The notes below the pieces were generated by a model that had not been told where the DNA came from, searched no databases, and was given only the letters and a program-made list of their open reading frames with translations. From Hemicentrotus pulcherrimus (lineage: Eukaryota; Echinodermata; Echinoidea; Camarodonta; Strongylocentrotidae): 64,000 nt of DNA. The stretch spans positions 56,057 to 120,056 of the forward strand of contig BEXV01000831.1 in NCBI GenBank assembly GCA_003118195.1. Direction: 5' to 3'. Positions 26,801 through 38,800 of this stretch are shown here, piece after piece. The position numbers and the translations under genes are program-made. The stretch's first letter is position 1, and the number at the start of each line of letters is the position of its first letter.

Positions 26801-29800
26801 GATTTTTTTCTCTAAAATTTCAATAAGTCCATGCCATTTTCCACAAACACCCATTATCCATCCCCCTGTGGATGCATGGAGATAATTTGAAGTGTGTATG
26901 TTTTAAGGGTATTTCCATTGGAGCATGTTTGTCCAATCTTTTCTTTTAGTTTTGTTTGTTTGTCTGGAAACCAAGTTGGCGGTGGAATGGACTGAATTAA
27001 AAAAATGGTTATCAAAGCTTCAAAATAACGATATTGCATGTTCTTCATACTTTCATATGTCAAATGGTATTGAATTCTAAGCATCAGCTTAATTTATTTT
27101 TCTTTTTGCTCGTTTCGGTTTCCCTTTCCTGTTCTTAGTCACCAAGCCTGGTATCCAACAAAACACACCACACGCAGACACAAGAAAGACACAACACACC
27201 GTAGTAGTTAGAATTTCTTCACTTGTATGTCAACGCCAAGTTGTTATCTTGTCACGGAAATTTAGATTATCTTCATAATTGTACAAAATTCAACTTTTAA
27301 ACAAAAATATGCAGTTTACATTTGGTAACAAATAATAATAATATCACAAATAAGCAAATTGTTTCAAATATCAATGACTGAGCAATAGACATGACACGCT
27401 TCGGATATGGACAAAATAGAAGTCATCAATGCAAGCTAACAATGCTCCTACCTATGTGTAGAGAAAAATAAATCTTTGCCATATCTATGTATTGTCATCA
27501 ATACAGTACTTTCATATGATTGGTGATCAGGGAGAACTAGAAGCAGAAGCAAGGCCCCTATGTTCCATGTACAAAGCTAGCTGCTAGCTGTCTTGCAATT
27601 AATATTTCACACACTTAGTGATATCTCTCTGGTAACTACTCAGGTGGATTTAACGCTATCCAAGCAATTCACAAACACATTCCGACAAAATTAGTACAGG
27701 TCTAAATGGAATAGTTCATACAATCTGTTGAGTGTGATAACATCTATAAATTCTTTCAAGTGCTTCACTTAAAAACACTCCCCCCAAAAAGTCTCTGAGA
27801 AAACTGAACAATGATTGTGTTCACCAAACGTGCATTGGTGAACATCTGAATGCAGCTCAACTTGGCACTTGGACCAACTAGTACAAAACAAATCTTAACT
27901 TATTAGAATTCAAATTAGAGAAATAAGTCAACTTGTTTCAGCAAAATAACCACCACAAAAAAAAANNNNNNNNNNNNNNNNNNNNNNNNNNNNNNNNNNN
28001 NNNNNNNNNNNNNNNNNNNNNNNNNNNNNNNNNNNNNNNNNNNNNNNNNNNNNNNNNNNNNNNNNNNNNNNAATTGATTTGTTTTATAGGCTGTAAAAAA
28101 TATATTGATGAATAGTTGAATACATTCTCAATACTCTCCCAATCCATAAAAACAGAGATAAGAGAAATGTTTTCAACATTCTCTCCAGATTTGCGTTTTT
28201 GAACCTTGAAGCTGTCAAAAACCTTTCTTTGGAAAGTTCACAAATCATTTTGCCACATACATCCCAACGCACTAGCGTATACATGAGACTGCAAACCTCT
28301 TCAAAGAAAACACATGATTAGAGTTAGGGATTTAGGACCATAATTACACAATTATTACTGACTTCAAAATTGTATCGGAAATCTGGACTGTCTTGAGTCT
28401 GATCAAAAAAGACATGAACTATAAAAAAAAAAATGAAAGTTCTTTCATATGATATCAAATTGTTTCTCCATTGGTACTTGATATTCTTTTCAAATGTTTT
28501 CAAATGTTATCTAGACGGGCCAGATCTATTTATCAGCAATGTGAAAAACAAAGGTTGTTCATGCAAACTGAACCCTGTGAATTATATAAATGCATGTTAA
28601 TTAGACTCAATTCAGCATTAGCTTTGAAATCGCCCCGACATTTCAACTGCATATAATTCTATGTGAACATGGATTGAATGATGTTATGTTGTAAAATGAC
28701 AAGGAGGACCCAGTCCATAACCATGCTGATATCAATGAATGCTCTAAAGGAGTTATACAAAGTTTGGAAGTCAGGTTCTCAGGGTCAAGTAGCTTATTGC
28801 CTTTCTCTACATAAATGTGAGTCATTAAATTGATTGTTTAATAACGAGATGTGCACAGATACAAGAGAACAGACTCATGTATCAATTTACCGATTTGACA
28901 GGGCTCATCTTTGAAAAAGATGACATTTTACACCACTTGTAGAACCTCTGTTCACAGAATCATTGTCTTATTAATACTAGCTAGTTAGAATCAAAATATA
29001 TACTATCAAAGGAGTTAGTTCATGCATTGATGAATGCTTGATATTGCAAGCTCTCTTTGCCTGAACTGGAGTATAATATTATGATAAGAGCTATCATATA
29101 TAGAGACACAGAGGCTGACAAAGAGCTGTAGATTTGGTGCAGGAACAAGGCATTGCATCTCTTTGAAGTATATGTACTTGCAACAGCCTGCAATACAAGA
29201 TGCAGCCATGAAGTTCCTAAGGCCACCCTGTGGTAGGTCGCCTTCGTCAAAATGACACATGATAAGGTAGTGGTGCAGACTTTACACCACCATCTCAAGA
29301 TGTACACACCTTTTCGATCCCATCACTTTGGAAAAATTGCCTTTGGATATTTTCCAGACATACCATGTTCTCACTGCAATGAATGGGGATGTGTTGCAGA
29401 AAGGCAAGAATCCTAGCCAAGAAGGATGGCACAACCTGCAATGCTGAGCAGCAACGACAGGTACCTCAACAGATAACACTAACTTTGGAGGAGTATCAAC
29501 TGACATCTGAAGAGCGCAGTGTTCGCTTCATACTTGAAGAATGGGCGCCTGAATCAGAGTTTGCCGGTCTAGGTGAGCGCTTTGCTCCGATTACCGAAGA
29601 AGATTCAGGAGTCTTCTTGGTGCTGCCCCTTCCGCCGGATCTTGGACTGGCACGCACGGGTGTGGAAACGCTCCCGACATTCGGCGAGGACGAGGGCTTA
29701 ACCCGAGACCTGGTCCGGACGGTATCACCGGTGTTACGAGACCTGGTCCTGGCTGCTGGGGTGTCGATGTCAAGATTCAGCGGCTTCTCGCCAGGAAGAG

Positions 29801-32800
29801 TCAGGTTCATGATTTCCCGTACTCTCCTCGTAGGCTTAGGAGGCAATGATAACTCCATACGCTCCTCTTCACCGTCTTCATTATAGTCTACCTTACTTGA
29901 CAATTCATCCTCTGAACCTTCCACATTTGTTGTCATCTCACCTTGATTACCTCCATCCTCATCATCTCTATTGATCTTACTCAGGTCTAATAATGGAATC
30001 CTTACAAAAACTCTATTTAGCATATTCATTTCACTCGTACTACCCTGTTCTTTGTCCTTATTCTCCTGTTCTTCACCCTTGTCACTTTGTTCTTTGGCCT
30101 CTTCACCCTCTGATTTGGATATATTCTCAGTAGGCTTTTTGACAGTCTCATCGTCACCCTTGTTTTCAACAACCACCTCCTTGATTTCCTGTTGAGTTGC
30201 CACTTCCATCACACCATCAACAGGTTGGGCACAATGCTTGTCAGCCTTGCCATCATTCATTCCCACATTACTCGCTAAGGTTTCTTCTACAGCTTGCTTA
30301 CTGGAATTATCTTTGGTATCAATGACAGGTATGGCCTCGGGACTACTACTATCTATTCGAACATAAGGACTAGAGACAACTATTTCAGGCATTTTCTCCA
30401 CAATTTGTGGTAGTTCTGCCTTTTCTACATGAACAAGGGACTCTGCAGAAAGGACGGGCATTGGTTTTTCCTCTTCGACAGGTTCAGCTTCTTTCAAAGA
30501 TTCCGTTGCCTGTTCAGTGTTATTACTGGATTCCATTAGCACATCTGGAGCTTCACTAGTTGAAGCTTCATCCAGTTTCTCCTCACCAGTGTGTTCCTCT
30601 TCTTCAACCACATTCTTTGTTGCAGAATCTTGATTTACCTCAGAATCTTGATTATCTATTAGAGTTGGACAAGAAGCACTATCAGGAATTTCATTTTCTG
30701 TGTGCAAGGTTTGGTCAACGTTAGAGTCTGTCTGGATTTCTTCTTCAACCACTGGCATTACCTCCGTTTCTTCCATGTCACCCTCTGCTGTTATTGGTGC
30801 ATCATCTACAACTACTTCCATTTCAGTATCCTGTGTGTTCTCAATCTCACAATTCGAGATAACACCAGCATCAAGAGGACCAACATCTTTTGATTCAACC
30901 AAAGGTGCCGCTGTGGGTCCAATGGCCTCGATGTTGGCCGTATCTTGGTCCATTATATTCTCAACCTTGGATTCCTCAGACTCATCAGCCATTTCAGGAG
31001 TGTCTGGAATCATTTCTGGTACTTCATTTCCTTTGGGGGTAATGCCAGAGGTTTGCGGAGTCCTTTCCGGCTCTACCGCATCTGCAATATCATCTTCATT
31101 TTGCTTTCCATCTTTATCTACTGGTACGATACTCAGAGGCATTTCCTCTGGAGCAGCTGCGGGTTGTGGACCTGGTGATTTGTCTACACTGATAACATCT
31201 GGTGTCGATTCTTTGTCTTCTGGTACGATTCTTACAGGCACTTCCTCCGTGGCAGCTGCGGGTTGTGGACTTGGTGATTTGTCTGGTATTGTTTCATCCG
31301 CTATACATTCATTTACTAGACATTCATTGTCCTTGGGAGAATCGACCAACATTTTTGCAACATCATTCTTTTCTTTAACTAATTCCTGTTCTCCTACCAG
31401 TTCATCAACTGTGCTTGATTCAATTTCATTTGCAGAATCAGTCACTGGATGATGATTAATGGATGCAGTCTCTGAATTCGATCTAATGTCGCTGGCATTT
31501 TCTTCATGAGTTGGTAACGATATATCTGGTGCATTTTTCTTCTTGAACTTCTTAGCCAAGTCGGCAAAGAGATTTCTGGTATTGATTTTCTCCAGAACAT
31601 TACCCACAACTGTCCCTCCTCCAGATGCAGGGCGAATGGCATCTTTGATTCTCTCTTTAATTCTCATAGTTGTATCCACAATGTCAAAGATATTACGAGT
31701 CCTTTTCTCTACGTCTTTTGATGCCGACTGGTCATGATCCAGTGTATGGTTCATGTTTTCTGTGTGCAATTTATCCTGTGAATGCCCTGCTATATGATTA
31801 TTCTGCTCACTAGATTCATCAGCTACATCGGTCTGCCACGAGGATGTTTCAACAACAGGTTCTAGGTTTCCACTAACCTTACTTCCCTCCGAAACAGAAC
31901 CGCTTCTTATATGTCTCCTCCTAGATCTGGTTTTGAGATTGCTAAAAATAGATCCCCTATCAGAGCTACGCAATTTTCCTTTGCTCTCTACTCCTGGATC
32001 GGAGCCACTAGACTTCCTTTTAGGTAGAATCCTTTCAGGACTCTTCACACTATCCGCACTTCTAATCCTTGGCCGACCAACAGGACGAGGAGAGACTTTA
32101 CGAGAGGTGTCTTCTTGAGAAGTGTCCCTTCTCTTTTCCCTTTCAGCCATTCGAATTGCCCTGTCCCCACCCCTTGGGGAAGGCAGCCTATCCGACCCAC
32201 TTCCACTACTAGTCCTACTCCTGGTCCTCCTCAACAAGTCCCCGTCCGTTCCCGATGCCCCACTACTAGCCCTACTACGTACTCTTCTAGATTGCCTTTC
32301 AACAGGCGGCGGGGACCCACCTCTACTACTGGTCCTACTACCCTCCCTACTCCCACCACTAGTCCTACGACTCTTCTCTCTACTATCTCTACGAGTCTGC
32401 CGGGTTTCCCGGACACCTTTCTCACCAGTCCCCTTGGACTTTTCATTACGCTTGGTATTCTTGGAACTCTTATGCACCTGATTTTCAGAGTCCTCCCTGG
32501 AGTAGGTGTACAGGACTTCGTCCTCTTCCAGTTCTGCCTCTCGCTCCTCTTGTTCCTTCAAACCTTGGAGTCGACCGAGTTCCCATTCCCTCTTGGCAGC
32601 TTCCACTTGCTCCTGTAAATGTAGATGGAAAAAGGGGAAACACAATACATAGATTTCACAAGAGAGAGGTAAAACAGTTCCATAATTAACACCTCGTTAA
32701 TTCTGAGAATGGATAGGTATAGTAATTCACTTTAAAACTTATTTAAAATGTGTCATTCCATGTTATGCCCGTAACATCTGGTCTGCCATTTTGTGTATAA

Positions 32801-35800
32801 AGTATATGAAATACATTTTACCTACGCGTAGAACTAAGCACACCACATCATCTCAAGATAACTTGGCCTAACAATCTGGAGGGTGCATTTCACTACAATT
32901 TCAAAAAAGTTCAAAAATGGACCGTCATATTCCAAAAATGAATTACATCCAAACAAGAATCCACAATAAAACGAGCGTTATTTTCAAATTAGCATGAGGT
33001 TCAGATAGATAAACGGTTTCGCATCAAGGTTTATCAGAGACTCTAGTCTGTTGAGTTGTGCTATCATCACAACCAAACATGCCATAAATCTGGAAATCTA
33101 GTCACCTAGACAAGAGGGGGAAATACTTTTGAGCTGAGATGGTGACCAAACATCTGCTGCAGCAACATTTGCTACGGGAGGTGAAACAGTTCCGAAATTG
33201 ACAGCTCATTAATTTTGAAAATGGATAGGTATAGTACCTCCTTTTAGAACTTATTTTAAATTTCCCATCTTGGATATTCCTCACGGAAAGTATCTTACCT
33301 CCGCTTCTTTGAGCTGCTCAGCTGTGATTGGCTCAAGGGTGTCCTCGAGGTAGACAACAGCATACCGCTCAATGGGAGTCAGCTATGGTAGAGAGAGTGA
33401 GAGAGAGAGAGAGAGTGAGAGAGAGAGAGAGAGAGATAATGCATGGTTTCATCAGGGATTACAAGAAGGAAATCTGATGAGTTAAAAAGCATTTTATTCA
33501 AATATTTCATTAATCCTTACGGTACATGGTAACTTTAATTAGGGGCTATTGACTATTTATGAGTATTATTCACCATGCTTGAATTTGGAATGTAAAAATA
33601 AAATGCAACATTTTTACTTCACCTTCCAACTTCCACAAAGATGAAGGTTCTATCCTGCTAGTATTATAGCCAGTGCTTAAGTTGATGAATGTTATAAAGC
33701 TATCTTATCTCTTGAAATATTACATTCCTCAATCAAAGTTAAGATATGAAACAACCTTGTGCATACAACTCAGCTACCAGCATATTCCGCAAATGAATTA
33801 CATCCAAACAAGAATGTACAATATGACGAGCATTATTTTCAAAGTTGCTTGTGGTTCAGATAGATAAACGGTTTCGCATCAAGGTTATCAGAGACTCTAG
33901 TCTGTTGCGTTGTGCTATCATCATAACCAACATGCTATAATTCTGCAAGTCCAGTCAGCTGGCGAGAGGTGGAAATATCATCAGCTGAGTGAGAGGTTGA
34001 CCGATATCTGCTGCGACATTTACTACGGGCTTCATTTTGCCAGCGATATACAGTAAGGGATAGGAGACCAATCAAGTTTTAGGGAGGGCTAGCGCTAGGT
34101 AGTGTTTGGTCCAAGGGTTGAAGTAAGCAAGGGAATTGAACGTGGAGCAAATGTGACCAGAGCATGCGGTACAAAACCACAGAGGCTTGGTCATCACCAA
34201 AAACTTGACAAGACATACCTGATTGTCCAGCTGTGTTAGCTCCTTCTCCAGCTTGGAGGACTCGTCGTTGCCCTTGCCCTCCTCTCCCTCGTAAGGTATG
34301 TCCTCGTCAAACTCAGCCAGCTCTGCATCCTGCTCTGCATGTGCCCTGGAGGCTGCTATCACATCGGTGTCATCCTCTGCACGAGCCAAGGCCTGTAACA
34401 GTTCATCATAATCAATAAGTATAAAAAAAGACAATGGTTGAAAAAAGTGATGACGATGATGATGAATGAGACAATTATGATTATTACTGGATGTGTTCAC
34501 ATTGCACATAAAGTCAAACCTGCTAAAGAAACCACCTGTCTACGACAAGCACATTTTATATTAACCTTGAAAATGGTTTCTCATTGAAACATGTTCTAAA
34601 GGAACCACCTGTCTACAAAGACCACTTTTTATGTTTCCCTTGGGAGGTCAATGTAGACAGGTTTGACTGTATCCACCAATTAAGGTGCTCAAGGTGATTC
34701 AATATTAACCTGGCTCTAGCTAGGCTACTGATTTTTTCACCACAGTAAAATAGATTTCATTTTTCTTCCATTTTGCCCGGGATTTCTTCATTACCTGGAT
34801 CTTAGAGACAAACAGAAGCACGTACAGTGACCTAGTAAATCTGCGGAATACTTTATTTCAGATTATGGTTCAGATAGATCAACGGTTTCGCATCAAGGGT
34901 TATCAGAGACTCTAGTCTGTTGCGTTGTGCTATCATCATAACCACCTAATAACTATCATTAAATACTCATTACTAGGGATGCTTTGAAATCTTTAAAAAG
35001 ACAAATACTTTAATCATTCCAATGATAGCCTTCACCTTTTCCAACTCTGTCTGCGAGAGAGGTTTGTCCGCCTTGGCCTCTTGCTCAGGTTCCTTGGGTT
35101 GCTCAGCTTCCTGGGGCTCTGCTTTGTCCACTTCAATCAGGTCATCCAGCATTCCAGCACTCTTAGACACATCAAAGATATCTTTGATGGTATGCTGAAA
35201 AGAAGAAGATAACAGTTACCATCTGCTCCATTTTTCTACAAAATTAATATTCCTAGTCCACTATAATAACAACTGTTCCTTTATTGTAGAGACACATCAA
35301 AGGTATCTTGGATGAAATGCTGAGAAGAAAAAGACGCCAGAGTTACCAACTGCTCCTTTTTTTCTACAAAGTTAATATCGCATGTCCAAAATGGTAAAAG
35401 AACCGAACTGTATCTATATTGTAGAGACAATTTGAATATCTTGGATGATATACCAACAAGAAAAAGACACCAATTACCAACTACTCCATTTTTCTAATAT
35501 AAAATATGATTTGCTTGTCTAACATGGTAAAGAACTGAACTGTGCCAACATTGTAGAGGACACTTCCCTACAGAGCCATTATATGTTGTCTCATCAAAAA
35601 ATGGGTTGGAAAGTAAATCAAAAGATGCTGAATGCTTTAAACTTCACTATCATTTCAGAAATATCAGGAGGGCAATATGACCCTGCTCTATCCATTTGAA
35701 TACTTTTTTCTTTCTTGGAATATATACCTTCTTGAAGAAAGCGGTGGTGAAGTTTCCTCCTTCGATGGAGACATCAATGAGCAGCCTCTTCTGGTTGGAT

Positions 35801-38800
35801 TTCTTCAGGATGTTCTCTTCGATAGACATCTCACTGATCAATCTGAACAAAGACATAGAAGGGCAAAATTTACCTTACCAAACATCTTCTTGTTTTTAAT
35901 TAAACCAAAAGTGACATGCCTTTCTAGATCAAATAACTTGGATTTATAAGGTAGCATGTATTACATAGGCAAGAGCGGTTCAGATATAATAAACGGTTTC
36001 GCATCAAGGGTTATCAGAGACTCTAGTCTGTTGCGTTGTGCTATCATCATAAACATAATGCCTCTAACACAGTTTGCTTGTTTCCATGCAGCTGACCTAT
36101 TCACACAGCATATCTCCAACACTTGTAGTTGTACCTCAGGTGACTTGAAATATGCTCTAGCAACAATCTCTTTGGGCTTTCATTAGTTGGATTAGGTTTG
36201 AAATTTCATTTTCGGTAAGGTTTAGGTATTGCTAAATGTTTGGTCCAATTCAATTACAATTAAATTCAATAATGGTGTTTATCAAGTTCAATGCATCACA
36301 GCTAAAAAGCTGAACTGAGCTTGTTTACATTTTCATGAGTACATATTTCACATGACTTCATACACATCCAGGGTTGAATTTAGAAATTTGGTTTGTGTAG
36401 GCAACCGAACAATGAGTAATTGTCATCAGTGGATGCATAATAGAACCAGACCTGAAGCAGTACTGACCAATCAATCAGGTAGAGTGTTCACACTGACCTG
36501 TATATATGTACGTCCCTGGTCTGACCGATGCGGTGACATCTGTCCTGAGCCTGAGCGTCCATGGTCGGATTCCAATCACTGTCGTAGAAGATGACCGCAT
36601 TGGCACCAGTCAGGTTAACCCCCATTCCACCGCTACGCGTTGACAGGATGAAGCAGAAGATACGAGGGTCCTTGTTGAATCTCTCCATCATTATCTGATA
36701 TTGTGAGCAAGAATGAGTATGGACGTTTAGTCTATGCAAATGTTATGTGAATGAGGCACAATTGAATTTTAGATTAACAGGGAAAGCCCATGCTGATGAG
36801 CTTGCACTTCTTACTTTATGCTTTAAGATTTAGCACAAAGCTGTACACATAGGCCTCATCACACCATTGAATAACGTTATCATCCTGGTTTTTTGTTTAT
36901 ATGATAACATACACCTAGAATCAACAGTGCTTTCTCAACTTCATCCAAAGGCACTAACCTTAAAACTTTAAACTTGTGAATCTCTATCACCATATTTACA
37001 TTCTGAACCACAAAATCAGGGAAGGTAAGATTAAATTTCTCATTAAATACTGAAAGTTACATGTTAAACTTGAATAGTGATACAAACCACAGATCTTTTC
37101 CCTATTCCAAATGAAATATCAAAGAGTTGACATCAATCGCAACTTTATTGATATCAATCACAACTTTGTACATAAGAGATGGGAGACTGCAACTTGCAAT
37201 TGATTGGAGGACTTGCAATTGATTTGGATCAATCGCTACTCTTTGTAAGACAGGGCCCAGGTATGCTGCATTTATGTCAGCAGTGTCACATTCCACATTG
37301 GTATGACTGGCTTCTAATCTTACCTGTCTCTGCTCTACTTTGGTTGTACCGTCCAGCCTGAGGTAGATATGCCCATGGTAGTTGAGGAATCGTTCCAGGA
37401 TGTCCAGCATCTTGGTCATCTGAGTGAAGATGAGTACCCTGGAGCCCTCCGTCTTCAGCTTCCTCAGTAACACGTCCATAGTCTGCAGCTTACCTGTAAA
37501 GACACATCATGACCAAAGCTTGACTATTTGTTGCTTACCTGCACACAACAGAGCCATCAATATACAGAGTTTGGCCAACTTGGTTTCACTGGGTAACAAC
37601 ATGGCTCAGTGTTTTGTTTCTGCTTGCCAACAAAGCAGTAGTCGCCATATTGTGTCCAACTCGAACCGGGTTGGCCAAACTCTTGTGTATAGATGGCTCT
37701 GGCACAAACAGCCCCCTCACCCCATCTCTGGTATAAAAGGTCTCTGCTATGAATGGTGGGCACAAAACTCAATCTTAATAGATGTTGAGAGTAAAAGTAT
37801 CACTGCATACTCTGTTTGCTTTGAATGACATTAGATTTTTTTTTTTTCATCAATATTCTTATTAGGGATGCAGCCATGTACAAGTTTCTCAAACTTTATG
37901 TTGCATCCCCAGACATGTTTGATTAGTAACTGTGTCTAAATAAATAATACAAATACAATATTATGCAAACTAGATGACTCTGGAGGTCACTCATTGGCAT
38001 AAGCATCTCTAAAGCATGGTTTTATTATTGACTTTTATTATTAAATACATACAGAAATATAACAAGGCATCAACAGTGCTTCAGGAATTAGGTAAATATA
38101 CTTATACAAAATGTCACGTGAGTTCTCAATTAATGCTACGAAGCATCTTAGGGTTTAATATGACAAGGCATCTTTATGCATAATGTAGCAGTTAAATGTG
38201 GTTTGATATTCTCACAAAGTATAATATAAAGTATATAACAAAATTCATAACCAATATGACTAAGGCAATAACAGACAAGTAGCATGTGGTTCAGATAGTA
38301 ATAACGGTTTCGCATCAAGGTTATCAGAGACTCTAGTCTGTTGCGTTGTGCTATCATCACAACCAACATGCCATAAATCTGGAAGTCCAGTATTCCCTGG
38401 ACAAGAGGGGGGAAATATCTGCTGTACTTACCACAGTCATATTGGATGAGTCTGAGTTCTGGCATGTCCAATCTCATGAGATTCTCTATAGGATGTAGGC
38501 ACCATGACTTGGGTTTGAGTTCAGATGACAGCGTGTCCACCAGGATTCGTTCGCTGTTGAGCACTGAAGGCGGAGTATGGGATGTGTGCATTGTAATGAG
38601 CGGTGCCGTCACAACAGGAACCACAAAGGTGTACCTGATTAACACAAAGAAAAAGAAGTTTTAAACAGAAGTTCTGACTCAAAATCTCACCTCAAAGATC
38701 TCCCTATAGTTCATTATACAAATATTCACTTATAAATATATCCAGTTATAAATATATTACATGAATTGTAAAATTAACTGCTTAACTGTAAATTGTAAGA

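Larger units (their letters stand above)
22092..29495. other. intron 33 / 3' UTR of the B-like transcript: no other gene seen
   Basis: Downstream of the B-form stop this must include its 3' UTR; in the A form it is intron. It holds several MITEs, a local duplication, two gaps and otherwise A+T-rich sequence without a recognisable ORF. Confidence 0.6.

Noticed and set aside
27933..28147. ORFs crossing the N run
   Set aside because: They consist mainly of gap characters.
29383..29886. 167-aa plus-strand ORF at the end of the B-like exon
   Set aside because: Mostly the antisense of the basic C-terminal coding sequence; no family resemblance.
30700..31452. 250-aa plus-strand ORF
   Set aside because: It lies antisense to the B-like terminal exon and mirrors its biased codons (Ser/Thr-rich shadow of an acidic sequence). 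The minus frame has a 3.1-kb open run and a conserved start.
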